Assembly (NCBI RefSeq): GCF_009905615.1 | Contig: NZ_JAAAKW010000010.1 | Span: 163,218 to 227,217, forward strand | DNA length: 64,000 bases | DNA from: Pseudomonas sp. SLFW | Lineage (GTDB): Bacteria > Pseudomonadota > Gammaproteobacteria > Pseudomonadales > Pseudomonadaceae | Direction of reading: 5' to 3' | Shown: positions 23,946 to 32,006 of the stretch, piece by piece | How positions within the stretch are numbered: the stretch's first letter is position 1 | Layout of the letters: the number at the start of each line of letters is the position of its first letter | Translations under genes and position numbers: made by a program | Notes under the pieces: model-generated | What the model was told of the DNA's origin: nothing | Database searches by the model: none | The model's input: only the letters and a program-made list of their open reading frames with translations

Positions 23946-26900
23946 TTACGAGAGCGGTTTAGGCTCTTTGCTTTCTCCGGCTTCAGCGTGCTCGGTCACG
24001 GCTTCCTGAGTGGAGGCAACGTGCTCGACGGTCGGAGCAGCCGCTTCGACAGGTGCGGGTTCTGCGACTTGCGGGGCAGCAGCGGCGTTAGCCTCGGCTT
24101 CCTTTTGCAGACGCTCGGCTTCCAGACGACGACGGCGAACTTCGCGAGGATCGTTCGGTGCGCGCCCCGTGCTGGCTTGCGGCAGTGCTGGCTTCTCGGC
24201 TGCAACTGGCGCTGGCTCGGCAGCAACAGGGGCGGCAACGATTTCCGGCGCGGCCGTTTCGGCGGGTGCTTCGACGACCGGTGCTGGCGCGACAGGCGCT
24301 GCGGCTACGGGAGCCTCGGCAACGGGCGCTTCAACAGCAGGCTTCTCTACGACCGGCTCAACAGCCTTCGGCGTTTCAACCGGTGCCTGCACTTCTGCGA
24401 CAGGCGCAGGCGTCGGCGCTTCAATGACCGCAGGCGCTTCGGCTACGACAGGTGGATCGACCTGTTCGGCTGCCGCTTTGACCTGACGCTCGAATGGGCT
24501 GAGGGACGCATCGAACTGAGCCACTTCCACTTCAGGCATGATCGAACGCTTGGCGGTCGACGCCTGTGTTTCAACGGCGGGCGCTTCAACGGCAGGTGCT
24601 TCGACGACGTCGGCTTTCTCGACCGGAGCTGCTTCAACAGCCGGGGCTTCAACGGCAGCGGTTGCACGCTCAGCCTGGCGGTGTGCGTCGGCTTCGGCGT
24701 GCGCGCTGATCGCGGTTTCGGCGACGGCCGCAGTCACTGCCAGACCTGCAGCGATTTCTGCACGGTTACCTTCGTGACGAACGCCTTCGTTCGAGGCTTC
24801 GTCAGCATTTTCTTCGCCTTCGTTGCCTTCCGAACCTTCGATCACATCGCCGTTGGCATCACGTTGGCGCTCACGACGGTTGCTGCGACGACGCTGGCCA
24901 CGGGAGCGACGACGAGGACGATCGCCTTCGGCGTGTTCCTGGTTGTCGTCCTGCTGCTCTTCATTGTTCAGCAAGGTTTCGTCTTCGGCAGCAGCGGTCT
25001 GCTCTTCACGCGGCTTGCGTTCTTCACGCGGCGGGCGCGGCTGACGCTCTTCACGTGGTGCGCGCTCAGGACGTTCTTCGCGAGGCACGTTGACGGCCGG
25101 GGCAGCATCCAGAGGCTCGCGCAGTTCACGCACGCGCTCTTCACGAGGCTTGCGGTCTTCACGCGGGGCACGTGGCTGACGCTCTTCGCGCGGAGCACGC
25201 GGTGCGCGTTCTTCACGTGGAGCGCTGTCTTCACGGGCTTCACGAGGGGCGCGTTCTTCACGCGGTGCACGCTCTTCACGTGGGGCACGTTCTTCGCGCG
25301 GCGCACGTTCTTCACGCTCGGCACGCGGTGCACGTTCTTCACGTGGCTTGCGTTCTTCGTCGCGACGACCGTTACGGCTGCGGCTCTGCTGACGACCGTT
25401 GCGGCGCTCTTCGTTGCGGGCAGGGCGTTCGGCAGCTGGCTTTTCAACCACGGCGGCTGGGGCAACAGGCTCTTCCTTGGTCGCGAACAGGCTGACCAGG
25501 GATTTCACCAGACCTTTGAACAGGCTTGGCTCGTGAGCGACCGGTGCTGGCGCGACCGGTGCGGCGACTTCGGTCGGCACAGGCGCGTTGGCGCGAGCCG
25601 GTGCGGTCTTGACCGCAGCTTCCTGGCGAACCAGGGTGCGGGTCGCGGCGGTAGGCTGCACTTCTTCCACTTCAGCAGCGGCCGCGGCGATCTCGTAGCT
25701 GGACTGCAGGCTGTGGGCTTCCGGGCTGTCATCACGCAGACGTTGCACTTCGAAGTGCGGCGTTTCGAGATGATCGTTCGGCAGAATGATGATGCGGGCG
25801 CGGGTGCGCAGTTCGATCTTGGTGATCGAGTTGCGTTTTTCGTTGAGCAGGAATGCGGCGACCGGGATCGGTACCTGAGCGCGCACTTCGGCAGTGCGGT
25901 CTTTCAGGGCTTCTTCTTCGATCAGGCGCAGAATCGCCAGCGACAGCGATTCAACATCACGGATGATGCCGGTGCCGTTGCAGCGCGGGCAAACGATGCC
26001 GCTGCTCTCACCCAGAGATGGACGCAGGCGCTGACGGGACATTTCCAGCAGGCCGAAGCGCGAGATACGGCCCACTTGAACGCGGGCGCGGTCGGCTTCC
26101 AGGCTTTCGCGGACTTTCTCTTCCACGGCGCGCTGGTTCTTGGCCGGGGTCATGTCGATGAAGTCGATGACGATCAGGCCGCCGATGTCGCGCAGACGCA
26201 GTTGACGGGCGATTTCCTCAGCCGCTTCAAGGTTGGTCTGCAGGGCGGTTTCTTCGATGTCGCTGCCTTTGGTGGCGCGCGCCGAGTTGATGTCGATGGA
26301 CACCAGGGCTTCGGTCGGATCGATGACGATGGAGCCACCGGAAGGCAGTTCGACCACGCGCTGGAAGGCGGTCTCGATCTGGCTTTCGATCTGGAAACGG
26401 TTGAACAGCGGGACGCTGTCTTCGTAGAGCTTGATCTTGCTGGCGTACTGCGGCATCACCTGGCGGATGAAGGTCAGGGCCTCTTCCTGGGCTTCGACGC
26501 TGTCGATCAGGACTTCACCGATGTCTTGGCGCAGGTAGTCGCGGATGGCGCGGATGATGACGTTGCTTTCCTGATAGATCAGGAACGGCGCGGCGCGATC
26601 CAGGGACGCTTCCTTGATGGCGGTCCACAGTTGCAGCAGGTAATCGAGGTCCCACTGCATTTCTTCGCTGCTGCGGCCCAGGCCGGCAGTACGAACGATC
26701 AGGCCCATGTCGGCAGGGGCGACCAGGCCGTTCAGCGCTTCACGCAGTTCGTTGCGCTCTTCGCCTTCGATGCGGCGGGAGATGCCACCGGCGCGCGGGT
26801 TATTCGGCATCAGTACCAGGTAGCGACCGGCCAGGCTGATGAAGGTGGTCAGGGCTGCGCCCTTGTTGCCACGCTCTTCTTTCTCGACCTGAACGATGAC

Positions 26901-27191
26901 TTCCTGGCCTTCGCTCAGGACGTCCTTGATGTTGACGCGACCTTCCGGGGACTTCTTGAAGTATTCGCGGGAGATTTCTTTCAGCGGCAGGAAGCCGTGA
27001 CGCTCGGAGCCGAAGTCGACGAAGGCCGCTTCCAGGCTCGGTTCGATACGCGTGATCCGGCCTTTATAGATGTTGGCCTTCTTCTGTTCGCGGGCCCCGG
27101 ATTCGATGTCCAGGTCGTATAGGCGCTGGCCGTCTACCAGCGCAACACGCAACTCTTCAGGTTGAGTCGCGTTAATCAGCATTCTTTTCAT
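23946..27191 (-). CDS. rne: Ribonuclease E
   Basis: A 1081-residue endoribonuclease, the scaffold of the RNA degradosome. The N-terminal half has the S1 domain (NIYKGRITRIEPSLEAAFVD), the 5' sensor/RNase H region, the catalytic metal motif VIDFIDMT and the zinc-link CPRCNGTG at about residue 404. The C-terminal half is disordered: an Arg/Glu-rich block with many (P)REER repeats, then long Ala/Pro/Val/Glu-rich tracts, and an NDPR motif (RAPNDPREVRRRR) near the end. Start: ATG at 27191, beginning MKRMLINATQPEELR as in the family; the Shine-Dalgarno is weak (GGAAACCGACGG). Its promoter at 27849-27877 predicts an unusually long leader, consistent with the autoregulation known for rne in E. coli. 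Confidence 0.95.
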   Translation of the reverse strand: MKRMLINATQPEELRVALVDGQRLYDLDIESGAREQKKANIYKGRITRIEPSLEAAFVDFGSERHGFLPLKEISREYFKKSPEGRVNIKDVLSEGQEVIVQVEKEERGNKGAALTTFISLAGRYLVLMPNNPRAGGISRRIEGEERNELREALNGLVAPADMGLIVRTAGLGRSSEEMQWDLDYLLQLWTAIKEASLDRAAPFLIYQESNVIIRAIRDYLRQDIGEVLIDSVEAQEEALTFIRQVMPQYASKIKLYEDSVPLFNRFQIESQIETAFQRVVELPSGGSIVIDPTEALVSIDINSARATKGSDIEETALQTNLEAAEEIARQLRLRDIGGLIVIDFIDMTPAKNQRAVEEKVRESLEADRARVQVGRISRFGLLEMSRQRLRPSLGESSGIVCPRCNGTGIIRDVESLSLAILRLIEEEALKDRTAEVRAQVPIPVAAFLLNEKRNSITKIELRTRARIIILPNDHLETPHFEVQRLRDDSPEAHSLQSSYEIAAAAAEVEEVQPTAATRTLVRQEAAVKTAPARANAPVPTEVAAPVAPAPVAHEPSLFKGLVKSLVSLFATKEEPVAPAAVVEKPAAERPARNEERRNGRQQSRSRNGRRDEERKPREERAPRAEREERAPREERAPREERAPREERAPREAREDSAPREERAPRAPREERQPRAPREDRKPREERVRELREPLDAAPAVNVPREERPERAPREERQPRPPREERKPREEQTAAAEDETLLNNEEQQDDNQEHAEGDRPRRRSRGQRRRSNRRERQRDANGDVIEGSEGNEGEENADEASNEGVRHEGNRAEIAAGLAVTAAVAETAISAHAEADAHRQAERATAAVEAPAVEAAPVEKADVVEAPAVEAPAVETQASTAKRSIMPEVEVAQFDASLSPFERQVKAAAEQVDPPVVAEAPAVIEAPTPAPVAEVQAPVETPKAVEPVVEKPAVEAPVAEAPVAAAPVAPAPVVEAPAETAAPEIVAAPVAAEPAPVAAEKPALPQASTGRAPNDPREVRRRRLEAERLQKEAEANAAAAPQVAEPAPVEAAAPTVEHVASTQEAVTEHAEAGESKEPKPLS

Positions 27192-27842
27192 GTAGTACCG
27201 TCGGTTTCCGGGCTGCCGGAAACGGCGTTCGGCACACACGACTTCTCACGGTCGGTGTCAGGGCGCGTCAGGAGTGCTTGGACACTCCAGTGTCTAGCGA
27301 TGTCCGGCCAAAGGGGCCATCGTCGCGACGACGTTTCCTGCTTGCTGTGGTGACAAATGACACCCTGTCAGCAAAAGCTTTGTCAGGAGGAGGAATCAAC
27401 CATCGGTAGCGGACGATATGAAGCGTCTTTATAAAGCCTTTTGCTACACAGTCCGACGGTTGTGCGTCTCCACCCCACACGTATCCCTGATAATTCGGGT
27501 GCTGCCGCGCGCTGAATCCGCAGCGGGTTTGCATTTACGCGGACTTCGATGGGAAGTCCGCGCCTCATGGCTCAAATTAAGGCGTGGTTTCCGACACATT
27601 CGCCCGGAGCGATCGCCAGCGACTGCACTTTGTGAACTGGCCTTGAACGTGGGCCTCGATGGCGAGTGTTTCACTCTGCGATCCGGCTTGTTTCAGGCCT
27701 CATGTCACCTGCGCTCGTTACGCTCACTGATCTTCCGTTGTCACCGAAAGCCTCGTAGGACGGCCTCGCGCCCTCGTGAATTGCGTTGGTCAGGGCCGGT
27801 TGTCATACCGTTTGTCCGCTGTCCAGGCCGCTTTTGGCGGCG
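27192..27842 (-). promoter_or_regulatory. Predicted long 5' leader of rne
   Basis: This 650-base stretch has no credible gene; the ORFs in it lack family sequence. If transcription starts at the strong promoter at 27849-27877, the whole stretch is rne 5' untranslated RNA. In E. coli the rne leader is 361 nt and folds into hairpins through which RNase E limits its own mRNA. The present length is inferred from the promoter, not measured. Confidence 0.55.
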
Positions 27843-27848
27843 TTCGCG

Positions 27849-27877
27849 ACTATAGCAGCAATCATTAAGTGCTTCAA
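27849..27877 (-). promoter_or_regulatory. Sigma-70 promoter of rne
   Basis: On the minus strand TTGAAG (27872-27877) and TATAGT (27849-27854) are separated by exactly 17 bp, and TGC before TATAGT makes an extended -10. Predicted start is near 27842. Confidence 0.75.
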
Positions 27878-27893
27878 ATCCATAAAAAATTGT

Positions 27894-27899
27894 TATGAT
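27894..27899 (+). promoter_or_regulatory. Probable -10 element of rluC
   Basis: TATGAT lies 7 bases upstream of the rluC ATG at 27907. A start at the usual distance would fall on or next to the ATG, giving a leaderless mRNA. No good -35 is seen (GCTTCA or CTTCAA at 27871-27877 overlaps the rne -35). Confidence 0.45.
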
Positions 27900-27906
27900 T
27901 TGCGCC

Positions 27907-28866
27907 ATGACGAATATCACCCCCCCAACCCCCGGCGTCCAGCTGGTAGAGGTTGCGCCGGAATACGCCGGTCAACGCATCGACAATTTTCTGATCACGT
28001 ACCTCAAGGGCGTTCCCAAGACCTTGATTTACCGCATATTGCGCAAAGGCGAAGTGCGGGTGAACAAGGGGCGGACCAAGCCCGAGTACAAGCTTCAGGC
28101 GGGCGACATTGTGCGCGTTCCACCCGTTCGGGTGCCTGAGCGCGACGAACCTGTGCCGGTGGCGCAAGGTCTGTTACAGCGCCTGGAAGCGGCCATCGTT
28201 TATGAAGACAAGGGCCTGATCGTCCTCAACAAGCCCGCTGGCATCGCGGTCCATGGCGGCAGTGGCCTGAGTTTCGGGGTCATTGAAGCCTTTCGTCAGT
28301 TGCGTCCCGATGCCAAGGAGCTGGAGCTGGTGCACCGCCTGGACCGTGACACGTCCGGTTTGCTGATGATCGCGAAGAAACGCAGCATGTTGCGGCATTT
28401 GCATGAGCAATTGCGTGGGGATGGTGTGGATAAGCGCTACATGGCGCTGGTCCGTGGCAACTGGCCAACGGCCCAGAAGCAGGTGCGTGCACCGCTGCTT
28501 AAAAGCAACCTGCGCTCCGGCGAGCGTATGGTCGAAGTGAACGAAGAGGGCAAAGAGGCTCTGACGCTGTTCAAGGTGCTGCGCCGTTTCGGCGACTTTG
28601 CGACCATGGTCGAGGCGCGTCCGATCACCGGGCGTACCCACCAGATTCGTGTGCACACGCTGCACGCCGGACACAGCATCGCTGGGGACAGTAAGTACGG
28701 CGACGAGGATTTTACCCGCGAGATTCGCGACCTTGGCGGCAAGCGTCTGTTCTTGCATGCTTATGCGTTGGTCGTGCCATTGCCCGATGGTGGCAAGTTG
28801 GAACTGCAAGCGCCCGTCGATGAAATGTGGGCCAAGACCGTGGAGCGATTGTTGAGTGCGCCGTGA
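27907..28866 (+). CDS. rluC: Ribosomal large subunit pseudouridine synthase RluC
   Basis: A 319-residue pseudouridine synthase. An S4 RNA-binding domain (IDNFLITYLKGVPKTLIYRI, RVNKGRTKPEYKLQAGD) is followed by the RluA-family catalytic domain with HRLDRDTSG, where Asp146 is the catalytic aspartate. RluC modifies positions 955, 2504 and 2580 of 23S rRNA in E. coli. Start: ATG at 27907 (MTNITPP); an in-frame ATG 12 nt upstream lies inside the probable -10. No Shine-Dalgarno is visible before either ATG. Divergent from rne, as in E. coli, and overlapping the HAD gene by 11 nt. Confidence 0.93.
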   Translation: MTNITPPTPGVQLVEVAPEYAGQRIDNFLITYLKGVPKTLIYRILRKGEVRVNKGRTKPEYKLQAGDIVRVPPVRVPERDEPVPVAQGLLQRLEAAIVYEDKGLIVLNKPAGIAVHGGSGLSFGVIEAFRQLRPDAKELELVHRLDRDTSGLLMIAKKRSMLRHLHEQLRGDGVDKRYMALVRGNWPTAQKQVRAPLLKSNLRSGERMVEVNEEGKEALTLFKVLRRFGDFATMVEARPITGRTHQIRVHTLHAGHSIAGDSKYGDEDFTREIRDLGGKRLFLHAYALVVPLPDGGKLELQAPVDEMWAKTVERLLSAP

Positions 28867-29533
28867 TTACGAACTGCTGATTTTTGACTGGGACGGCACG
28901 CTGTCCGACTCCGTTGGCCGTATCGTCGACGCCATGCGCGAAGCCGCATTGCGGGCAGGGCGCCCGGTGCGGGACGATCTGGCCGTCAAGGGAATCATCG
29001 GCCTGGGCTTGCCGGAAGCGATTCGTACGTTGTACCCGGACATTTCCGGCAACGATCTGATCGATTTTCGTCAGCACTACGCCGACTGTTACATGGCCAT
29101 GGACGTTGAGCCTTCGACGCTGTTCGAGGGTGTGCGTGAGTCCCTTGAGGCCTTCCGGGCCGAGGGCTACCGGATCGCAGTCGCGACCGGCAAGGCCCGA
29201 CGCGGGCTGGATCGTGTGCTCAAGGCCCATGGCTGGCTCGACTACTTCGACGCCACCCGTGCGGCGGATGAAACGGCCAGCAAGCCAGACCCGCTGATGC
29301 TCAACGAAATCCTGCAACACTGTGGCGTCGCGCCCGAAAAAGCGCTGATGGTCGGCGATGCGTCGTTCGACCTGCAGATGGCCCGCAACGCCGGGATGGA
29401 TTCGGTCGCCGTCGGGTATGGCGCTCAGGCGCTGGATTCCCTGCTGCAATACGAGCCGCGACTGGCCATCAATCATTTTTCCGAGTTGCGTACCTGGCTG
29501 TGTGCGCGCGTTGTTGAGTCTTCGTTGGGGTAA
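28856..29533 (+). CDS. HAD-IA family phosphatase (phosphoglycolate phosphatase-like)
   Basis: A 225-residue haloacid dehalogenase-type hydrolase. Motif I is LIFDWDGTLSDS with nucleophile Asp11 and Asp13. Motif II is in VATGKARRGL and motif IV is MVGDASFDLQMARNAG. The cap domain at residues about 18-85 places it in subfamily IA, near Gph/YjjG-type phosphatases. Start: GTG at 28856, 11 nt inside the end of rluC, the only start that keeps motif I near the N terminus. It is probably translated from the rluC message. Substrate not determined. Confidence 0.88.
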   Translation: MRRDYELLIFDWDGTLSDSVGRIVDAMREAALRAGRPVRDDLAVKGIIGLGLPEAIRTLYPDISGNDLIDFRQHYADCYMAMDVEPSTLFEGVRESLEAFRAEGYRIAVATGKARRGLDRVLKAHGWLDYFDATRAADETASKPDPLMLNEILQHCGVAPEKALMVGDASFDLQMARNAGMDSVAVGYGAQALDSLLQYEPRLAINHFSELRTWLCARVVESSLG

Positions 29534-29539
29534 AGCTGT

Positions 29540-30532
29540 ATGTCGGATGAATGGAAATCACCGTCTTCGCAAGAGCGGGACGAGGCAGGTGATGCAAAGA
29601 GCTGGAAACTGCTGGAAAAGACGCTGCTGGCGAATGTTCAAGAGCATCGGCGCACTCGTCGCTGGGGGATCTTCTTCAAATCCCTGACCTTTATTTATCT
29701 GTTCGTGGCGCTCGCCATGTTCTCGCCGCTGATGGACTTCGGCAAAAGCGCGTCGCGCAGTAGCAATCACACGGCGCTGATCGAAGTGAAAGGCATGATC
29801 GCCGACACCGAAGCGGCCAGTGCTGACAACATTGTCGGCAGCCTGCGCGCCGCGTTCGACGACGAGAAGACCAAGGGTGTGATCCTGCGCATCAACAGTC
29901 CCGGCGGTAGCCCGGTGCAGTCGGGTTACATTTACGACGAAATCCGCCGCCTGCGCGCCAAGAAGCCAGACATCAAGGTGTACGCGGTGATCACTGACCT
30001 TGGCGCCTCGGGCGCTTACTACATCGCCAGTGCGGCGGATCAGATTTACGCGGACAAGGCCAGTCTCGTGGGCTCCATTGGTGTGACGGCGGCCGGTTTC
30101 GGTTTCGTAGGCACCATGGAGAAATTGGGTGTGGACCGCCGTACGTACACGTCGGGTGAGCACAAGGCGTTCCTCGACCCGTTCCAGGCGCCGAAGCCTG
30201 ATGAAACCGCGTTCTGGCAGACCGTTCTGGACACCACTCACAAGCAGTTCATTGCCAGCGTGAAAGCAGGGCGGGGTGACCGCTTGAAAGACAAAGACCA
30301 TCCCGAGCTGTTTTCCGGCCTGGTATGGACTGGCGAACAAGCGGTGGGTCTTGGGTTGGTCGATGGGCTGGGCAGTGCCAGCTCAGTCGCTCGCGACGTG
30401 ATCGGCGAGAAAAACCTGGTGGATTACACCGTTCAGGAATCACCGTTCGACCGCTTCTCCAAGAAGCTGGGCTCCAGCGTTGCCGAGCAGATCGCAATGT
30501 GGGCAGGCTTCACAGGCCCGTCGCTGCGCTGA
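29540..30532 (+). CDS. sppA: S49 family signal peptide peptidase SppA
   Basis: A 330-residue membrane-anchored serine protease that degrades cleaved signal peptides. A cytoplasmic N terminus of about 40 residues precedes one membrane helix (residues about 45-63, FFKSLTFIYLFVALAMFSPL). The protease domain has ILRINSPGGSPVQSG, the nucleophile Ser157 in GASGAYYIASAAD and the probable general base Lys209 in SGEHKAFLDPF, 52 residues later as in short SppA proteins. This is the single-domain form, not the duplicated E. coli one. Six bp separate it from the HAD gene. Confidence 0.9.
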   Translation: MSDEWKSPSSQERDEAGDAKSWKLLEKTLLANVQEHRRTRRWGIFFKSLTFIYLFVALAMFSPLMDFGKSASRSSNHTALIEVKGMIADTEAASADNIVGSLRAAFDDEKTKGVILRINSPGGSPVQSGYIYDEIRRLRAKKPDIKVYAVITDLGASGAYYIASAADQIYADKASLVGSIGVTAAGFGFVGTMEKLGVDRRTYTSGEHKAFLDPFQAPKPDETAFWQTVLDTTHKQFIASVKAGRGDRLKDKDHPELFSGLVWTGEQAVGLGLVDGLGSASSVARDVIGEKNLVDYTVQESPFDRFSKKLGSSVAEQIAMWAGFTGPSLR

Positions 30533-30548
30533 TTTCGTTGTGTGTGAG

Positions 30549-30575
30549 AAACCCGGCCATTGGTCGGGTTTTTTT
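30549..30575 (+). terminator. Rho-independent terminator after sppA
   Basis: AACCCGGCC and GGTCGGGTT form the stem (one mismatch), followed by a run of seven or more T on the plus strand, ending the rluC-HAD-sppA unit. Confidence 0.85.
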
Positions 30576-30593
30576 GTGGCAATCAAAAAAGAA

Positions 30594-31172
30594 TTACGGG
30601 ATCGCCACGCCCTCGGCCATCAACATGTCCACCAGCCTTATTAAAGGAAGCCCGATCAGGCTGGTGGCGTCGGGGCCTTCGGTGCTGCGGAACAGGCTCA
30701 CGCCCAGTCCTTCGGCCTTGAAGCTGCCCGCGCAATCGTAGGGTTGCTCGGCGTGGAGGTAGCGGCTGATGCGGTCGTGATCAAGGTCGCGCATGTGCAC
30801 GGTGAACGGTACGCAATCGACCTGGCACTGGCCTGTCTGGCTGTTGTACAGCGCAAGGCCTGTCAGAAAGCTCACGCTTTTGCCGCTGCTGTCGCTGAGC
30901 TGCTGCAGGGCGCGTTCGAAGGTGTGAGGTTTGCCCAGTATCTGCTCGTCCAGCACGGCCACCTGGTCGGAGCCGATGATGAGGTGATCCGGATACTGTG
31001 CGGCCAAGGCCATGGCTTTTTCCCCGGCCAGGCGCTTTACCAGTTCGGAGGCCGGCTCCAGCGGGCGGTGGCTTTCATCAATGTCTGGCGACGCCCAGAC
31101 GAACGGCAGGCGCAGGCGTTCGAGCAATTCCCGGCGATAAGGCGAGCTGGAGGCAAGGAGCAGAGGCAGCAT
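30594..31172 (-). CDS. Maf-like nucleotide pyrophosphatase (YceF, 7-methyl-GTP type)
   Basis: A 192-residue Maf family protein. The N-terminal loop LLLASSSPYRRELLERL and the catalytic region LIIGSDQVAVLDEQILGKP are both present. The YceF subgroup hydrolyses 7-methyl-GTP and is thought to cleanse the nucleotide pool; the subgroup call rests on DCAGSFKAEGLG and on location next to yceD-rpmF, as in E. coli. Divergent from yceD. Confidence 0.85.
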   Translation of the reverse strand: MLPLLLASSSPYRRELLERLRLPFVWASPDIDESHRPLEPASELVKRLAGEKAMALAAQYPDHLIIGSDQVAVLDEQILGKPHTFERALQQLSDSSGKSVSFLTGLALYNSQTGQCQVDCVPFTVHMRDLDHDRISRYLHAEQPYDCAGSFKAEGLGVSLFRSTEGPDATSLIGLPLIRLVDMLMAEGVAIP

Positions 31173-31240
31173 GGGGTTCTCCGAAACGTGAAAGTCGAGT
31201 GTAATCAGCAGGTCAGGTTGCGAACAGCCCTGAATTTCCT

Positions 31241-31269
31241 TTGACAGTCGTCGGGGTCATCCCTAGAAT
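31241..31269 (+). promoter_or_regulatory. Near-consensus sigma-70 promoter of yceD-rpmF-plsX
   Basis: TTGACA (31241-31246, perfect) and TAGAAT (31264-31269) are 17 bp apart. The expected start, near 31276, is only about 3 bases before the yceD ATG at 31279, so the mRNA is predicted to be leaderless or nearly so. Confidence 0.8.
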
Positions 31270-31278
31270 GCTGCGCCT

Positions 31279-31806
31279 ATGTTGAATGACCCGATTCCAC
31301 CTCACGTTGACCCACGCAAATTAGCTGATCGTGGCACTACCCTTCAGGGCGAAGTGCTGCTGGCTGATTTGGAGAGACTCTGCGACCCGCTTGCTGACAA
31401 TCTCGGTACAGTGCAGGCGAAATTCGTTTTTGAAAAAGACGAGCGACGCGCCGTGGTTATCCACAGCGAAATCGACGTTGAAGTCAAAATGGTTTGCCAG
31501 CGTTGTCTTGAGCTGGTCACCTTGCCGATCCACAGCGAATGCAGTTACGCCGTGGTGAAGGAGGGTGCAAACACCCAGTCGTTGCCGCAAGGCTATGACG
31601 TGCTGGAACTCGGCGAAGATCCATTGGATCTGAAGGCCTTGATCGAGGAGGAGCTTCTGCTCGCCTTGCCCATCGTGCCTCTTCATGATCCGAAAGAATG
31701 CCAGCAGCCGGCGGGCGCCGATGAGCCCGAACCGAGCGTGGACGAGGTAACGCGGTCCAACCCGTTCAGTGTATTGGCGCAGTTAAAGCGTGACCCAAAC
31801 GTTTAG
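31279..31806 (+). CDS. yceD: YceD family protein (DUF177, large ribosomal RNA accumulation type)
   Basis: A 175-residue YceD protein, needed for normal 23S rRNA accumulation in plants and E. coli. The DUF177 core CQRCLELVTLPIHSE and LIEEELLLALPIVPLHD is seen, and the conserved start is MLNDPIPPHVDPRKLADRG. The ATG at 31279 lies about 3 bases downstream of the predicted transcription start, and no Shine-Dalgarno can exist upstream, so initiation is probably leaderless. It is followed 13 bp later by rpmF, the usual partner. Confidence 0.9.
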   Translation: MLNDPIPPHVDPRKLADRGTTLQGEVLLADLERLCDPLADNLGTVQAKFVFEKDERRAVVIHSEIDVEVKMVCQRCLELVTLPIHSECSYAVVKEGANTQSLPQGYDVLELGEDPLDLKALIEEELLLALPIVPLHDPKECQQPAGADEPEPSVDEVTRSNPFSVLAQLKRDPNV

Positions 31807-31819
31807 GAGTTAATCAATT

Positions 31820-32002
31820 ATGGCTGTTCAGCAGAACAAAAAATCCCGCTCTGCCCGTGACATGCGCCGTTCTCACGACGCTCTCGAGGCTAGCACCCTG
31901 TCTGTAGAAAAAACCACCGGTGAAGTTCACCTGCGTCACCACGTATCGCCAGAAGGCGTATACCGTGGCCGTAAAGTGATCGACAAGGGCGCTGACGAGT
32001 AA
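31820..32002 (+). CDS. rpmF: 50S ribosomal protein L32
   Basis: A 60-residue L32 protein starting [20 protein letters not shown] with the conserved [20 protein letters not shown]. Start: ATG at 31820 with AGGAG upstream. It sits in the yceD-rpmF-plsX operon as in most proteobacteria, linking ribosome and phospholipid synthesis. Confidence 0.97.
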
Positions 32003-32006
32003 TTTC

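Noticed and set aside
23988..27122. A 1044-codon plus-strand open frame antisense to rne
   Set aside because: It mirrors the codon bias and repeat block of RNase E, has no recognisable domain, and its start and ends follow rne. It is a shadow of a GC-rich gene.
27286..27855. ORFs in the rne-rluC gap as genes
   Set aside because: Arg/Ser/Cys-rich short frames on both strands without ribosome sites or family resemblance; the stretch is better explained as rne leader.
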